A stretch of DNA of 64,000 nucleotides from Bugula neritina. Its lineage: Eukaryota > Bryozoa > Gymnolaemata > Cheilostomatida > Bugulidae. The position numbers were made by a program, and so were the translations under genes. Shown in pieces: positions 1-14,700 of this stretch. The stretch spans positions 15,990,698-16,054,697 of the forward strand of contig OZ037765.1 in the NCBI GenBank assembly GCA_964035545.1, written 5' to 3'. Within the stretch, counting starts at the first letter, position 1. Every line of letters starts with the position of its first letter. The notes under the pieces were generated by a model. The model had not been told where the DNA came from and did no database searches. It was given only the letters and a program-made list of their open reading frames with translations.

Positions 1-334
1 AATGGCAAAGATTGTAGTAGTGCAGATAGAATTGGTAATACTGACAATTATTGTTGGCATAGCCATAAGGCAAGAGTGCAGGCTTGCTTTTTAAATACTA
101 TAATAATGCTTATACAATTACAAGAATTTTTGTAATAATTGCTAATGCAAAAGGCTAAGGGTATTGCTAATAAAATAAACCCACATTATTTAATTCAAAA
201 TTCATTTTTTTATCGAAAAAAGTTGCATTTAAAATATTGTATTGATAATGATGTATGTCAAGTTAATTATTTGAAACAGCTAGCATTTCATGTTATATCA
301 ATGATCATTGAATGCTTTATCATTGCAAAGGACT
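1..334. other. Upstream of visible PSMB5 exons; no gene recognised
   Basis: AT-rich sequence with no convincing exon. It is presumably the intron upstream of the first visible PSMB5 exon; the initiating exon could not be found here. Confidence 0.5.
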
Positions 335-377
335 CGTATCTATATCTATATCTATATCTATATCTATATCTATATCT

Positions 378-449
<72 letters not shown>

Positions 450-482
450 GACAAACCCCGAAAAAGCTGCTGTCCACAGATT

Positions 483-563
<81 letters not shown>

Positions 564-575
564 GTATATAGTTGT
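335..575. repeat. Compound (ATATCT)n / (AT)n microsatellite
   Basis: A run of about nine CTATAT hexamers (from about 338) grades into pure AT up to about 445. A 40-base unique stretch containing GGGGACAAACCCC follows, then a second AT array from about 486 to 552 with two TATG variants. It lies just upstream of the first visible PSMB5 exon; the AT tract ends only about 20 bases before the acceptor at 587-589. Confidence 0.95.
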
Positions 576-589
576 ACTTCTGGTTGTAG

Positions 590-2461
590 ATTCCGGATAT
601 TATAAGTCAAATAAACGGCCAGGACGGTGGACCTAAAATCCATTTCAACCATGGAACAACAACACTTGGTTTTAAGTTTAAACATGGAGTTATCATAGCT
701 GTCGATTCACGTGCAACCGCTGGAGACTGGATTGGTAGGTCAATTCAAGAGCTGTGTGAATGTTTTTACTGTGGTGCAATATCGAGTCATCAATTTTTAT
801 TTACAGTGTGTAGTTTAAAACTTGAAAATTGAGAAGCTGCTGTGTTAGCTACAAGTTTCAAAACCAGTTAAGCTGCTTTCCTTTATGGAATGCAAAAGTT
901 TGTAAAAGTAGGGAGAGAATGGATGTTGGCTTTGAAATAATTTCAGTCATCTTTATATTGTGCAGAAATGGTAATGCAATTGCAATAATGTTAAAATTAC
1001 TTAGGTGTATTCAATTGAAGGTGTTACATTGAACAAAAGTGCATGTGTTTTTTTAATTTAGCATCCCAGTCTGTGAAGAAAGTAATTGAAATAAACCCAT
1101 ACCTACTCGGGACTATGGCAGGTGGCGCAGCAGACTGCTCTTACTGGGAGAGGTTTTTAGCCAAGCAATGCAGGTAGGCATAACTGACTTTTGGTGCGCA
1201 TTCATTTTGATTATACTTTGAGCTTTCTACTCCTTGCTTTAGCCCCTCTATTTATACCTATAGAAATGGCAAAAGTTGATATAAATTCACATTTGAAAAA
1301 TAGAAGGTTCCAAATTAGGTATAAGCTGCATGCTTTCAGTTCCAAGAATTGGGAAACAATTGGAAATCACAGGTTTTTTGGTAATGCTGTAAAAGCTTAT
1401 AATTTTGTTTTGCTGTTCTAGCCAACTGAAAAGTGTTCAATAAAATTTCTCAGGTGATCAACTTATCACTTTGAATGAGTGAAAATCAGTCTCTACTCTG
1501 ATGTAACACATCCCTAAATATTATAATATTGTGTGGATGTTGTTCTATTGTAGAGTATATGAGCTAAGAAATAAGGAGCGGATATCTGTGGCTGCTGCAT
1601 CAAAACTTCTAGCTAACATAGTCTATGGCTACAAGGGCTATGGGCTCTCAATGGGCACCATGATATGCGGTTGGGATAAAAAGGTAACTCACACTGCAAC
1701 ATGAAATTGATTCAATCAGTATAACTAAAATGTCTAAAGTAGGGTGTTTCAAAGTTATTGTTTTTGTAAGTTGAGATTTTCTTTTAGTTTATTCTCGCTC
1801 ATTGTCTGGATTTTACCTGGTTCTAGGATGATGGTCAATAAAGTTATCTGCAAGTCGTACTGCATTACCACATTTTCTCTGTAAGTTTGGCGTTGGTGTA
1901 TTTGTAGGGTCCTGGACTGTATTATGTGGATAGTGATGGTACTAGGCTAACTAACCACATTTTCTCTGTGGGGTCTGGTGCCACTTATGCTTATGGTGTA
2001 ATGGATTCTGGGTACAAATGGGATATGAGCGTAGAGGAAGCCATTCAACTTGGCCGAAGGTCAATTTATCACGCCACACATAGAGATGCTTACAGCGGTG
2101 GAGTTGTTAATTGTAAGTTGTTTACAGTAATTTTCTTATAAACTGGCACAAAATAAGTTTTTGCATTACAATGGAGAGTTCCCAAGGTTTCTTACAGTAT
2201 TAAGAGTTCATGGTTTACAAATTGTTCAAGCTTCTATGTAGCATGTAGCCTCCCACGCGGAGTCCTAGTTTGAAATCGGCTACTTGTTACCATGGCAATT
2301 ATATATTACCTGTGTTACTTTATGTGTTTATGTGTTACTATATGGTATCCGTTGTTGTAGTGTATCATATGAAAGAAACGGGCTGGGAGAAGATTTCTCA
2401 AGATGACACCGTAAAGCTGCATTACCAGTACCAAGATGAGAAGCTGGGCAAAGGCCATTAG
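590..2461 (+). CDS. PSMB5: Proteasome subunit beta type-5, 3' five exons (N-terminal exon not seen)
   Basis: Chymotrypsin-like catalytic subunit of the 20S proteasome core. Exons: 590-734, 1062-1173, 1554-1683, 1908-2112, 2361-2461 (stop TAG 2459-2461); all introns are GT-AG and phases match (1,0,0,1). The protein reads through [13 protein letters not shown], where the first Thr (codon 656-658) is the expected N-terminal nucleophile after propeptide cleavage. It continues with AVDSRATAG (Asp17 region), [20 protein letters not shown] (Lys33 region), [28 protein letters not shown] and [13 protein letters not shown], all diagnostic of beta-5 rather than other beta subunits. The C-terminus ends EKLGKGH. 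The first visible exon starts after a TAG acceptor in phase 0, so the start codon and most of the propeptide lie upstream, probably outside the window. Nothing in the visible part is broken. Identity is very sure; the 5' end is missing. Confidence 0.97.
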
Positions 2462-2487
2462 TACCAGGAAGATGAGAGACATTGTGC

Positions 2488-2493
2488 TTTATT
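2488..2493 (-). terminator. Candidate polyadenylation signal of the minus-strand RASIP1/RADIL-like gene
   Basis: TTTATT on the + strand reads AATAAA on the - strand, about 217 bases past the stop codon at 2710-2712. I saw no closer canonical hexamer between 2494 and 2709. It lies upstream of the PSMB5 signal on the opposite strand, so the two mature 3' UTRs would overlap. Confidence 0.4.
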
Positions 2494-2538
2494 ATAATAA
2501 TCAACACATTTTTGAATTTAAAAACTGATAAATAACTT

Positions 2539-2544
2539 AATAAA
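2539..2544 (+). terminator. Likely PSMB5 polyadenylation signal (AATAAA)
   Basis: First canonical AATAAA after the PSMB5 stop, 78 bases downstream, in a very AT-rich stretch. Position and motif only; the cleavage site is not visible. Confidence 0.6.
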
Positions 2545-2709
2545 ATAATATAATCTTCAATGATTTATGTGCATATGATGTGTGATATTGTATAAATGTA
2601 TTTACAGTCATTACAAATTAAAAATTCAGTTTCCATAATAGCTTACTAGAAGCCAATGTTAGTGTTATAATGCATGTTAACAGAAGATGTAGCTTAGCAT
2701 TGATTGTCA

Positions 2710-5700
2710 TTACTTGCTGTTTGAACTGCATATAGATATATGATCTACATGAGAGGATAACTCTGCTTCATCATCGCTATCTATGTGCTGCTTATCGGGT
2801 AAAATGTATTCCGGTGATTTGCTTTTTTCGGAAGGTCGTCTGGTTGCCGGTGGTGTTTGTCTTCTCTTTTTAAATATTGGAGTGTACAACTTGTCGCCTG
2901 TCTCATTAGTCTGCGAACTTCTTGAGCCACTGTGTCTGCTTTCATCAAACACATCTTTATTTTCTTTATCTTTCCAGCTGCCGTCTTTATAAAACAACAA
3001 AGTTTAATTTATTGGCACAGCACACTGAGCATAGATGTTTGTTTCAATAGAATATTTAAATGCTACATTCTAAAATTTTTCAACGCCACGATACTTTGAT
3101 CATAAAAAAAATGTACCATCACTTTTTATTATCACTAAACTCTGCTAATACCTTCAGTGACTGGCTCAAAAGTTGACTTGATACTTTGCAAGTGTTGGTT
3201 GAACATTTCATCTTCAATGGGTGCAGATAGATCTATGCAGCTATGAGATGGAATAACCAAAGGTGGGTGATCATCAAAGCTCTCCATAAGTCCTGAAAAG
3301 TGTCATGTAACAATAGTAAATATTTTAAAAAGCTCTGGTGGTACTGTAATTTAGAAGAAGATGTACAAACATGTCATTATTTAATAATTTAAACAATTGG
3401 AGTTTTGCGCAAAAATCAAAATACCTCTCGTAACAAATTGTTTTTTCAAAACTAAAATGCTTTTTGGTCTGTCATCAGAGAACAACATACCATTATGAAA
3501 AATATTTTGTTCACTTGTTTGTTGGTTAGGTTATTAAATGTGGTAAAAATTTTGAGTGCTGTAAAGCTTTTTATTATTTGGGAACCTCTAGTAGTATCTA
3601 TTAATATGTAATAGAAATGACAAGTTTTTAGAGGAATGCAGGTTAATTATATCTAGAGCATGGATAATTCAATCATGGGGTGACTCTTATATGTTTGTAT
3701 AAAGGATTATATACTCCTGTTGAAATATATATAAATTATATGGGTAACTATAATTACATCATTGACATGGCAGCAATCTTGGTACAAAAAGTATTGTATA
3801 AAAATGATGTGAAATATTCACATAAACATAATTATATAGAATATAATATGTTGCAGTAGGAGTTCATATTTATGAACTTATATAACAACTAAAATGAGTT
3901 CATGTCAAATCCTAAAATTAGCCAAGAGAAAATGAAAACTATAACTTGATACGATGTTGAACAAGCTTTTTATTCTTTACAAACCAGCAGTTGAGGCAGA
4001 ACATTCAACAAACTGTAAAAGGATTTTCATACCTTTAAAAATGAATCACCTCCCTTGGAAAGTGTTTTTTTACCAGCATTTCAGCTCCGAACAACAACAA
4101 ATGACCATTTATTAGAACTAATTACATTCATTTACCTTCATTGATGATGTCATACTTCTGGTCTTCAGGGGTGCACCACTGGGCAGGAACTTTATGGGTG
4201 CCAAGGTCATAGTTGTCAAGGAGGTGTCTCAACTGAGCTGCCCCCAAAAGAGGGTACAGATTTCTCAACTGCTGCCAGGTTGCCTACCATAATACAAAAA
4301 GATAATAAAAAGTACAAGTCTCAATAAACAGTGCATCATTAAAACAGAGTGAACAGCACAATATTGAGGTACAAACAGACTTGACATATAATGTCAGTGA
4401 AACTTTGCTGTTTGCCATTTCCTTCATTGAGAAGCTGGACTTCCATTGTAAAAAATAATGTTATGGATAATGCTGAAAATCAAACAGACAAGTTAGAAGT
4501 TGATGAAACAAAATTTACACTAAAATTGACATGTTTTCAGATTAATAAAACCAATTGCTTGAGGCACGCTTGAGTAACTTTCTGCTGATGTGGTTCTTCT
4601 ACTCACTGAAGCCCTCTACTTATATGGGTATTATACAGTATCTAGTCATCTCAGATTCACTGGTCTAGTTACTCCTTTACAATACTTGTATTAGAATGCC
4701 GTAATAAAAATTGAATCTAACTTAAAATTCATTCAAAACTATTTCAATAAATTATACATATGCAAATAATTTTGCAGGGTAAATATCTTATATTACAAAA
4801 ACATTTTGGTGCAACTTTCAATTTCTCCCTCCTGATGAACTCAAAAATTATGTAAAAATAACTTATATTTAATACCAAATTATACATATTCATTGACAAT
4901 GTAATTAACTTGTTATTTTGCTCAGCAGGTGCAAAATATTCTGAATGATATGATCAATTGACTAGAAATTACAATAGTTTTATGTTCATTATATCAAACT
5001 AATTTTAAAAATAACTATATTAATTCAGAGTGGGATTTAATTGTTAGTTGAAAAAAATCGTATACAAAATACACAAATTTACCAACAACTTCGTCTTGCA
5101 GTTTTAAAATATTCTCTTAAATACATATTGAAACATTCATTTCTACTATCTTTCTATAGAATAGTTTTACAATAGGGTATATGATGTGCTAATTATAAGC
5201 AATATTTAAAATTGGCAAAAACTGGACACGATGCTTACATGCGATGAACGAATTAACTTCAAACTCAAAAAAAATTCATGAAACATGAACATAAATAATT
5301 CAATAATAATCCCATCAATTTAGTTTATTTATTTTCATATTTAATATTATTTACTTATTATCATTTAGCTGTTTATCATCCTTTACCTTTTTTACAGTTG
5401 AATTTTGCTAATTTGCAATAACATAGGTATAACACTATGTTATCTAAATGGGTGAATGAGTCAAGGCTAACTAGGTTATTATGAATAAGCTTTTGTATAA
5501 GGTGAAGTAAAGCTAAATTTGCTTCATCCACATTCTACATCAATGCATAATATGCTTTGTTTTTCATGTTTGGCACAGGGTTGATGCTATAAAAAGCAAT
5601 ATTGGGTGCCAAACTAATTATTAGAAATAAATTTTAGCAACATTTCCATTTTCACTATCTTTTATTATTTTTCATCGTGCAACTTGTATTTTGAGTTACT

Positions 5701-8700
5701 CACTATACTAGATATCCAAAATTGAATTTTACAAATTGTTTGAGATTATGAAGCTGTAATGCTTGTACTCACGGCCAGCATTGTTCAAAAATATTGGCAG
5801 AAACTTGTGGGTGTCAATTTGTTGTATTATTTTAACAAAGTATTCATGTTCTGGTTACAAATACTATACCTGCAACAAAAACTGTTTGGAAGATGCCAGA
5901 AAATCAGCCACGCAAATAACTTTACTCATGTAGTTGTTTGCCCCTTCTACCTTTTTACCATGAGACCAGTTTTCTAGCAATTCCAAGTTTTTCCGGATCT
6001 TTACACCTTCTTCCCACGAGTAAAGCGAACTAACAAATTCTAAACCATAAACAAAACAACTACAATTAATTACATATGGTCAAAATGACAATGACTTTAA
6101 GTTTGAGTTCTGGCAATTTTAAGAGAAACATTGTTATAATTAACTTTTTGTCTTTCAGATTTGTGGCAATGCCATAAAAATAGAGCCATCAAAAATTTGT
6201 TCTAACCGAAATGCTTTTCATAGTTTTAAACACAGTAAGCGGTCTTTTTTAAGCAATAACTTTTTGAGAATAACAAAGATATAATTCTAAATTATAACAC
6301 AGGTTTGAATAAAGCTACTAATTTATACCTTGTTCGAACATCTTATTGCAAAGAGAAGTGCCAATAAAGAAATATATGTAGGAGATGAGCTGATGAGACA
6401 CTGCTTTACTTAGCTGCATGTCATCACACATTTCCATTATCATAGACATGCAGTCTAAAGTGTGTTTCATAGTCGGGCGATCGTTATCCACCACCCTACT
6501 GAATGGGTTGTCAGTTAGGACCAAGTCTAGCATAGGGTACAATATCTACAAATAGACATCAAAGAGTAGAAAGAAAAACAGTAACTTGTCTTATATTTCT
6601 TATTAGTTGTCAAGTCAAACATTTGGGTAAAAGTTGCACATCACAAAATGGTTATCTATAATAAGCTATTTAGTATTCGCCTATATATACCAGAGTTACT
6701 GATTTGATATATTACTTGAAACTGCAAGTAAAGTGCTGCTTAAGATCAAGTACTAAGAAAATATTTGTGAACCAAATTCCCCAAACACTCAATGAACAGC
6801 TTTTTCTGAACCAAACTCAGATGATAGAATTATACTGAATAGTAACAACACAGAGGGCAGCAACTAACAAGGCTGAAAAGCTTACAGCATATGATGTTCT
6901 TTTTTCTTATACTTTTAAACTTATTTTAGGGAAATTTACAACTGATTTGTAGCCAGATAACAATACCTTAGTGAGATGGTAAACAACTTGTTGAAAGCTA
7001 TAGATGATAGCATCAGAAAGGATGTTCATAGCTTCATCCAAGACATCAGTGCCCCTCATAGCATCAGAGAATGCAGATTGATTCATTGAGACATAACCTC
7101 GAAGCTCTATGCAATTAGCCATCCATAGCAAAACAGCTTGCATATGAGGTTGGACCAGTGTGAGGCATTCTACTGGATCAAAGCTGAAACAGAAGATTTG
7201 CAGTACAGCCTATTATGAGATATACCCCACATGGTCATAAACAAATATTTGTGATATATAAAACCATGTAACCATGCAATTATTTTCTTACTAAAAAAGC
7301 AAATCTCTACCTGTTAATCTTGTTGATGCAAGTTTGGAGAGATTTCGTGACTTCCTGTGAAAAATAAAGAATGCGAAATAAAAGCATTGCTTTATTATAG
7401 TTGTTTTATTCCGGAACTTAGTGGTAAATTCTGATTCATTAAATGCAACAACTGATTATGTTCTGAGTGTTCTAAATGCTCTTTTGGAAAGGACAAATTG
7501 TGTTACATGTACTTAGAAAAATATATGAAATGCCTTTGCTTACCAACACAGTGACCTGGAATTCAGAGCATAAGGTGGACACAAATTCAGACACTTCACT
7601 TGCATCCATAGCCTGCAGGCCATGTTCCAATGCAAGAATCAACAAATATGCAGGTGTTAGCTTGTACCCAGCTTCTGAGTGACTCATTGTTGCAAAGACT
7701 TTAGTCAGGAGTTCCTGCTGTCTATTTGGTGTAAAAGAGAGGGTGGGCCCAGCATGTGCCGGGGAGTGTGGAAACTGTGCTTCTTCACTTTCCGGAGTGA
7801 GTCGAGCTGGACTCTCAGGAGATGCTGTATCTTTACTTGCAGCAGTTGGATCTTTGAACAGAAATATATAGTGCTGACCAATGGTGATAATGTCGCCTGT
7901 GAAAATGTTGACTTTGCTGGAAATCTCTTTGTCATTCACTCGGACATATGCACCAGGGAATGGAGCTATGCTGATATACTTGTACTCTGTCTCATTATCC
8001 GTATCATACTCTTTGCACACCCAGCAATGTTGCTGGTGTACGTCAGGAGCATACAGTCTAATAGTACATTTATCTTTATCCTCAGAGCTGCCAACAATTG
8101 ATGTAGCATTCGTGATTAAATGAAGTACAGCATCACGGTTAGCATTGTATGGCCCAACTGTGAGAAAATATGGGCAATCTCTGGGAAATTTGAACAAATG
8201 ATGGCTAGTAGAATTGGCCAAATTTCCTTCTCCTTCACCTGATTGGTAAGCTTCTCTCCTCGACTCTTTCAAGCCATCTGCCAATTCATCGACTGGATCG
8301 GGTGGCAATGCCTGATTTTTGATTTCAAATCGTCTAGATAAACCCTCCGATGGTTTCATCATGGATATGAGTAAGAGTGGCTTCTCTGTGTCGTTCATAC
8401 TTCTAGTATAGTCAGTCAGCCATAGACCCTCACATTCTCTCCCAATCACGTCATACAGGCAATAATCATCCATCCTTGACAGAGAAATGTTACATTCATC
8501 TAGAGTGTCCGCAATCAGATCTGTGGCAGTCATAGACCCATCAATTGGTATGACTACTTTCTCCCTCCCAATGTCTGCACTGTCCCCATGTATAGTCACA
8601 AACTCCTCACTACCATCAATTGCTAGCATGTTGGACACCGTGTTGGCCTTTGACAGTTGAGCTGTGTGCTTTTTGATTTTTAACAATTTTCCAGCTTTGG

Positions 8701-11700
8701 AAGAGCTATTTGCAGATTTAGCGGTTGTTACTAGGGAGTTATTTATTGACGTTTCCGATTTACGAGACGATGCATCAGACTTTCTCCGTGAACCAATACT
8801 GCTACTATCTGATTTTTGTCTACCATGAAAATTTGAGCCAGGACCCACAGGATCTGAGACTTTTGAAGTGCTGGTCAAGTGTGATGAGAGATTTCCTAAC
8901 TGCAAACATTCGAAACCACATCCATAAACTTAACAAATTTACACATCATTTGAGTTTTACTGTCAATTTGGTAGAGCAGTGAGTGTAAGATATATAATCT
9001 ACACATAGTGTAGAAGATGGTAACATAACCTAAATTAATACAGAGTAAAATTCAGTCAAGGAAACTTCAAGAGATAAATGCAGCATTTAAGCCTCAGAAA
9101 TGTTACCAAACATTGTGAGGAACACATTATTTAGTCTGTCTAAAAATCTACCATCAATCTTGGGTGTTGCCCACAGGAAATGTGACTAACTTAAAAAACA
9201 TGAGGTTTTTATTTAGCTTTGTGAATACTAAAGTAAGATGTACACAGAATTTGGCAATATTATAGTCAACATTACTTTGGAAAAAAGTGATTTTTAGGAT
9301 GACATCCTCATCACTTCTTTTCTTTTGAATTTTAGCCAGTATGGGACTTGGCTAGCAGTAGAAAATGGCAGACAAGCACAAAGGAGTTTGATACTTGTAA
9401 TTAGTTGGCAAGGAGACAAGATTAGACAACTCAGCAAAGAGCTGAATAAATATTGTAAACTATGTAATCTAAAATAATCATCATATTCTAGAATCTAGAA
9501 TGTTCACTAGGCAATGAATAAAGTTAGGAAACTATTTAGCATATATTGACCAATTAACTGGTCAAAAAGCATTAAATGAAGGCAGAAATGAGCAGGTTTT
9601 GTGGGAGTAACGTTACACAGTATAGAAAAAATAACTAAGTAAAAAACAGACTAATGTCTATTTTCACTCTCCTAGTATGGAAGGTGACTGATTAATAGCA
9701 CCTTTCACAAAGAATTGCAAAGAATGAAAATATACAGCATTAGTGTATCACCAGTGAAACGATTTTTCACAACTTACATAAAGATTGCATATGGAATATT
9801 ATCTTCCGACAAAGCCATTAGATAGTGATAGTTACAACCTACAGCCCCTTGCATATTATCCATATTATACTAAACTCTTTCTACGTGTTTTTTAAAATAT
9901 GAAATGAGAATAAATCACTTGATATGACTACAATGTTGTATTATACCAGTGCATGATTTACCCTGTCTTTTGACTTCACTTTATTCAACTTTTTCTTCAT
10001 GGCAGCAAAAAAGCTGTTAGGCTGATTTAATGTAACAGGTTCTTCTAGCAATGCAGGATCTTCACCTTCTTGGTAAACTTTTAACACAAACTGAATGTGT
10101 TGAGTAGCCATAAGTGCCAAAACTAGGGGATACTCTTCTTCCCTGACCGGCCACTCTCCTGGAAACATCAGGTTATATTATGTGTAGTTTGTAGTATGTA
10201 GTGAAGTGTAGTGAGTAGTATGTAGTGAAGTGTAGTGAGTAGTATGTAGTGAAGTGTAGTGAGTAGTATGTAGTGAAGTGTAGTGAGTAGTATGTAGTGA
10301 AGTGTAGTGAGTAGTATGTAGTGAAGTGTAGTGTGTAGTATGTAGTGAAGTGTAGTGTGTAGTATATAGTATAGTGTAGTGTGTAGTATATAGTATAGTG
10401 TAGTGCAGTATGTAGTGTAGTGTGTAGTACGCAATGTAGTGTGTAGTGTATTGTAGGGTGTAGTATGTAGTGTAGTGTGTAGTCTAGTGTAGCGTGTAGT
10501 CTAGTGTAGCGTGTAGTCTAGTGTGTAGTACGTGGTGTAGTGTGTAGTATGCAGTGTAGTGTCTAGTGTGTAGTGTATCGTGTAGTACATAGTGTAGTGT
10601 AGCGTCTAGTATGTAGTGTAATATAGCATGTATAGGGTAGCGTATAATGTAGTATGTAGTGTAACATGTAGTGTAGCATGTAGTAGTGCATGTAGTATGT
10701 AGTGTAGCATATAGTGTCAGTGCATGAGATGCAGAGTATAACAATAAAGTGAACATAATGAACTGAAAAATTCAAGCCTTTCAATTATCTTTTTGTGCTT
10801 TTAATAATATTCATGACAAATTAGTTCCTCATAACAGAAATATTTCCATCAGTAAACCACTACTAGAATTAAATACAATGATTAGGGTGGCTCCCCCTAT
10901 TTCCTATATATAGAAATGTCTCTATCAGTAGTGAGCTAGCTGGCTTCTTCACTACAAACATTTATAGAGGGAGGAAAAAGTTCCCAACGTGAGGTAATAA
11001 AAATATTCAGTTTTGGAGGTTTTCCAGAGCCAAACAAATAAAACTCCAACACTATCCATTACCAGCACAGATTTAATGTTAGTAGCTGACAGGCCTTTGC
11101 CTTCTATTAAATAATATCAAGTTTTCCTTCTAAACTTAGAACCTACTATTATTTATATGTATATTTTATATACTCTCACATTACTGCATGAAAAATAGCT
11201 AGTTATTATAAAACTTTATAAACTAGACATTTCTGAATTTAATGTATTATATTTTCTCCACAAATCAATATTAATAACAAAAAATAATTTAAGCATATAA
11301 AGAACATCAAAAGAAGAAATGTTTACAGAGAACTCTATGTTCATGGTTTGAATTTAAAGATTAAGCATTGGAACAGACAAATGGCCAACATTGGTTGAAG
11401 CAAAGTTGAAAGTATTGCTAATTTTTGCAGCAGACTTATGAGAAAGATGTAATGCATAATCAGCTATTAGTTGTAGACTATAAACTGTTAGTTTTAAGTT
11501 AGGGCCCTGCAACATTTCCGATGCAAATTTATCACTTTTGGTTTCTAGAATCCCCATGGAAGACAGTGTGAGCAAAACAAATAGTTGAACTGATTATTGA
11601 AAATTACCAACAGGTTAAATCTTTTCAATGGAAATTCTTTCAAGTTCAAAATATTTAGATAGAGGAGACAACAGCAGCATTAGAAGATATTAGAAAAATA

Positions 11701-14700
11701 TTAGTTTCAAGAGTTAAAACATCCTTACTTAGTAATATGCCTAGTGTTGGGGGGTGTTTAAAATACTGCTTACATCACTAGTCTTGGCTATAAAAGAAAC
11801 TTTGCTGTAAGAAATGTTTTGAAATGTACATCTTCACACTCACCATTGTCCTTCACTGCATACAGAAGAGGTACAAGGTTGCCAGACTCCACCCCAGCTG
11901 TGAGATTAAATTTCTCTAGTAATATGGGTTTCAGATCCTTCCAGGAAGTGGAGCTGGTCACCTTGACAGCTTTGGTGAAGTTATTGTCAGCATGAACCAA
12001 AAAGAACCTTAGACACCCTTCATATTCCACTGTGTCCTATCAACAAAAATCATGAGCAAAAGATTATTACATCATCTATTTATAAACACGTGTGATTCAT
12101 AACCCAATAAGTTCAAACAGATAACCCAGTGATGTTTATCATTATAATCAACAAATGCAAATATTTCCTTTTCCTTATTGGAGCATATACATAGCTTGTG
12201 TTTGAAGTTACATTTTATAACACTGATATGACTCTGTACTATAAACTAGTACGTTGTTATGCTGTCAAAATGGCTCTTACCAATAGCATGGTGGTGATTA
12301 TAGATAGCAAATATGGTGGGATTTGCAATATTTATACAAATAAAAGAATTTAAACCAGAAGAAAATAAACGAAAAACAGTTTTTAGTTTGTGGTACATTT
12401 AGAGAAATAGTATAGTGTAGAAGGTATAGGTAAGGGAACACAGATTTTACAAATCCAATATTTTTCAACTCTTCAACATTGCTTTATTTGCCCAAATACT
12501 GAATAGATTTAATATCTAAATACTAGATTGCTGGCGAGTGATGAATATTTATAGACGTTTGAAAAACTGAGTATGGGATAGCTCGAGTTTCAAAGACTGG
12601 TGTGGGTTTTTGTTTGAGGAGGACCTACAGATCTATTCAAAGAGTTGCTCGGTGCTCTAGAATCTAGATTGTTAGCATACATCACAGTTTTGTGAGCAAC
12701 AACAAAACTATTCCATCAAAGGGAGGCAGATTTTAACATAATGATCAGCCAGGAAATAATTTATCCAAAATCTCTTTCCTGCACTTTATAACTGCACTGC
12801 AAGATATGATGACCAGCACTTAGGATGCTGCTACTGGGTACTGCTAGCATCAACTGGATGAGTTCCTAGGAGAGCTTGAGTTACTGTAATATGTTTATTA
12901 CTTTTACAGTTACTTAGAAATAGATTATGGGGGGAATAGCTTACTTGTACCCAGATCACTTGGCCTTATGTAATCAATAAAACATTCAGGTCAGCCTGTG
13001 ATGTCTACTGAATATTATTTTCTCATTACTTTGAGCCATACAGGTGTCCTATAATATCAGACTCAACCCTCTATACTTCACACTCTATATTCTATACTCT
13101 ATAGTCTATAATACTCTATATTCTATACTCTATAGTCTATAATACTCTATAGTCTATAATACTCTATAGTCTATACTCTATATGTACAACGCAGAGCAGC
13201 AATAACTCAAGACCAATGCAAATGTACAGTGGAGTATTGGTAAACATTCATCCTCTGCTTACCCCTGGACACACCTCACCACTCCTCAAAGTGTTTACCA
13301 TGTTCTCCAGGAGCACTGATTACTTTACCAGTGTTTTTATATTACCTATTGGAGCCTTGGAACATTATATCAATACTATCCATAATAATAAACTATCCAC
13401 AACAACATAACTATCTACAATGTATATTATTACACTATTCATAACTGTTAGGTGCGGAGTAGCAGTTTTCCCCAAGCTTTGGGTTAGAATATTTGATTTT
13501 GCATTGGCAGCATAATTAACAACTTCTCAAGCACCAAATTACACTCTGAAGAAGAGGCTCTGCATCCACATTCATATGTTTAGAATTCCTAAAACTTAAA
13601 TACTGTCAATTTTTCATAGAAATAGGACCATAGTAGGAGTCAATATGAATATGGATCTTTATTTTAGGTAATTAAATTTAGTGAGTGTGAATAATTAGCC
13701 ATTCTTACCTTTTGTTTGATCAATAATAAACACACCTCTAAGTTTCCAAAAATATGTTAAGATATATTTGCATATAACCACCATCATATTCATATATATA
13801 AATATAGTTTTTAAAATATTTGTTTGAAACAGCAAATACAAAAGCAGTTAAACTAAAATTAATACCAGAGTAACAATGAATTGTGGCAAAGTTCTTTCAG
13901 AGTCATGCTGAGAGAGTGAGATACCAGTTTACCTACCTTGATTATAACTGTCCATTTTCATAAAAGTTTTATAAAATTTATAAAAACTTTATAAATAAAG
14001 CTAATAATGGGAAAAATTAGGGTATGCTTTTATGAAATATTGATGTGATCATAAACATTGATCCAAGAGGAAGAACGACATTTGGCGACAAGGGGATATT
14101 ATTTTGAAACAGGCTTAATAAAAAGATTGTTATTCTATAATTTTATCATTTATGTGAAAAAGTAGGTACATTTGAAATAACTGATTAATATACTACTTAT
14201 TCATGAATTTTTTTTTTAATTCAATGAACACAAAAGAACTCAACTATTCGAACCATTCGAACTACCATTTCTCAGTGAAGATTCTATGCCAATATTGTGT
14301 TTTGTATTAGTACATTGCATGACTAAGATATCAGTTGAAATCATTTTTATTTAATGATTGGCCTACACATTTAATCACACAACTTCACCCACTTCTACCA
14401 CTTATAATCTGTTGCTTGCCTTTATAGCTATATTGTAAACTTTACCCCTCCCACTGACTGCAATGGTGCTTATAACTACAAGTAACTGTAATTTGAATAA
14501 ATAACCTATGAAAAGATGCCTGCAGCACCAACACTACTTAGTTCTGCTTCCATATATCCTGCAAACTCTAAAGTAGATAATATATAAACACTTTACTGTC
14601 TAGTATCTATTACTACTGTATCATCAACTTCTAAAATCTATGCAATGGGTTGACATGACCATTATTTAATCATTATTATACATATTATGCTTGCTAATAA

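Noticed and set aside
139-685. Open frames over 139-685 on both strands encoding Ile-Tyr, Leu-Tyr or Ile-Ser repeats
   Set aside because: They are translations of the (AT)n and (ATATCT)n microsatellite.
7476-8123. Plus-strand frames at 7476-8123
   Set aside because: They are antisense shadows of the large minus-strand exon 7544-8899, which has clear FHA homology.
10168-10784. Minus-strand frames of 70-90 codons rich in Thr-Leu-His-Tyr
   Set aside because: They are produced by the 24-bp minisatellite, whose unit length keeps frames open.
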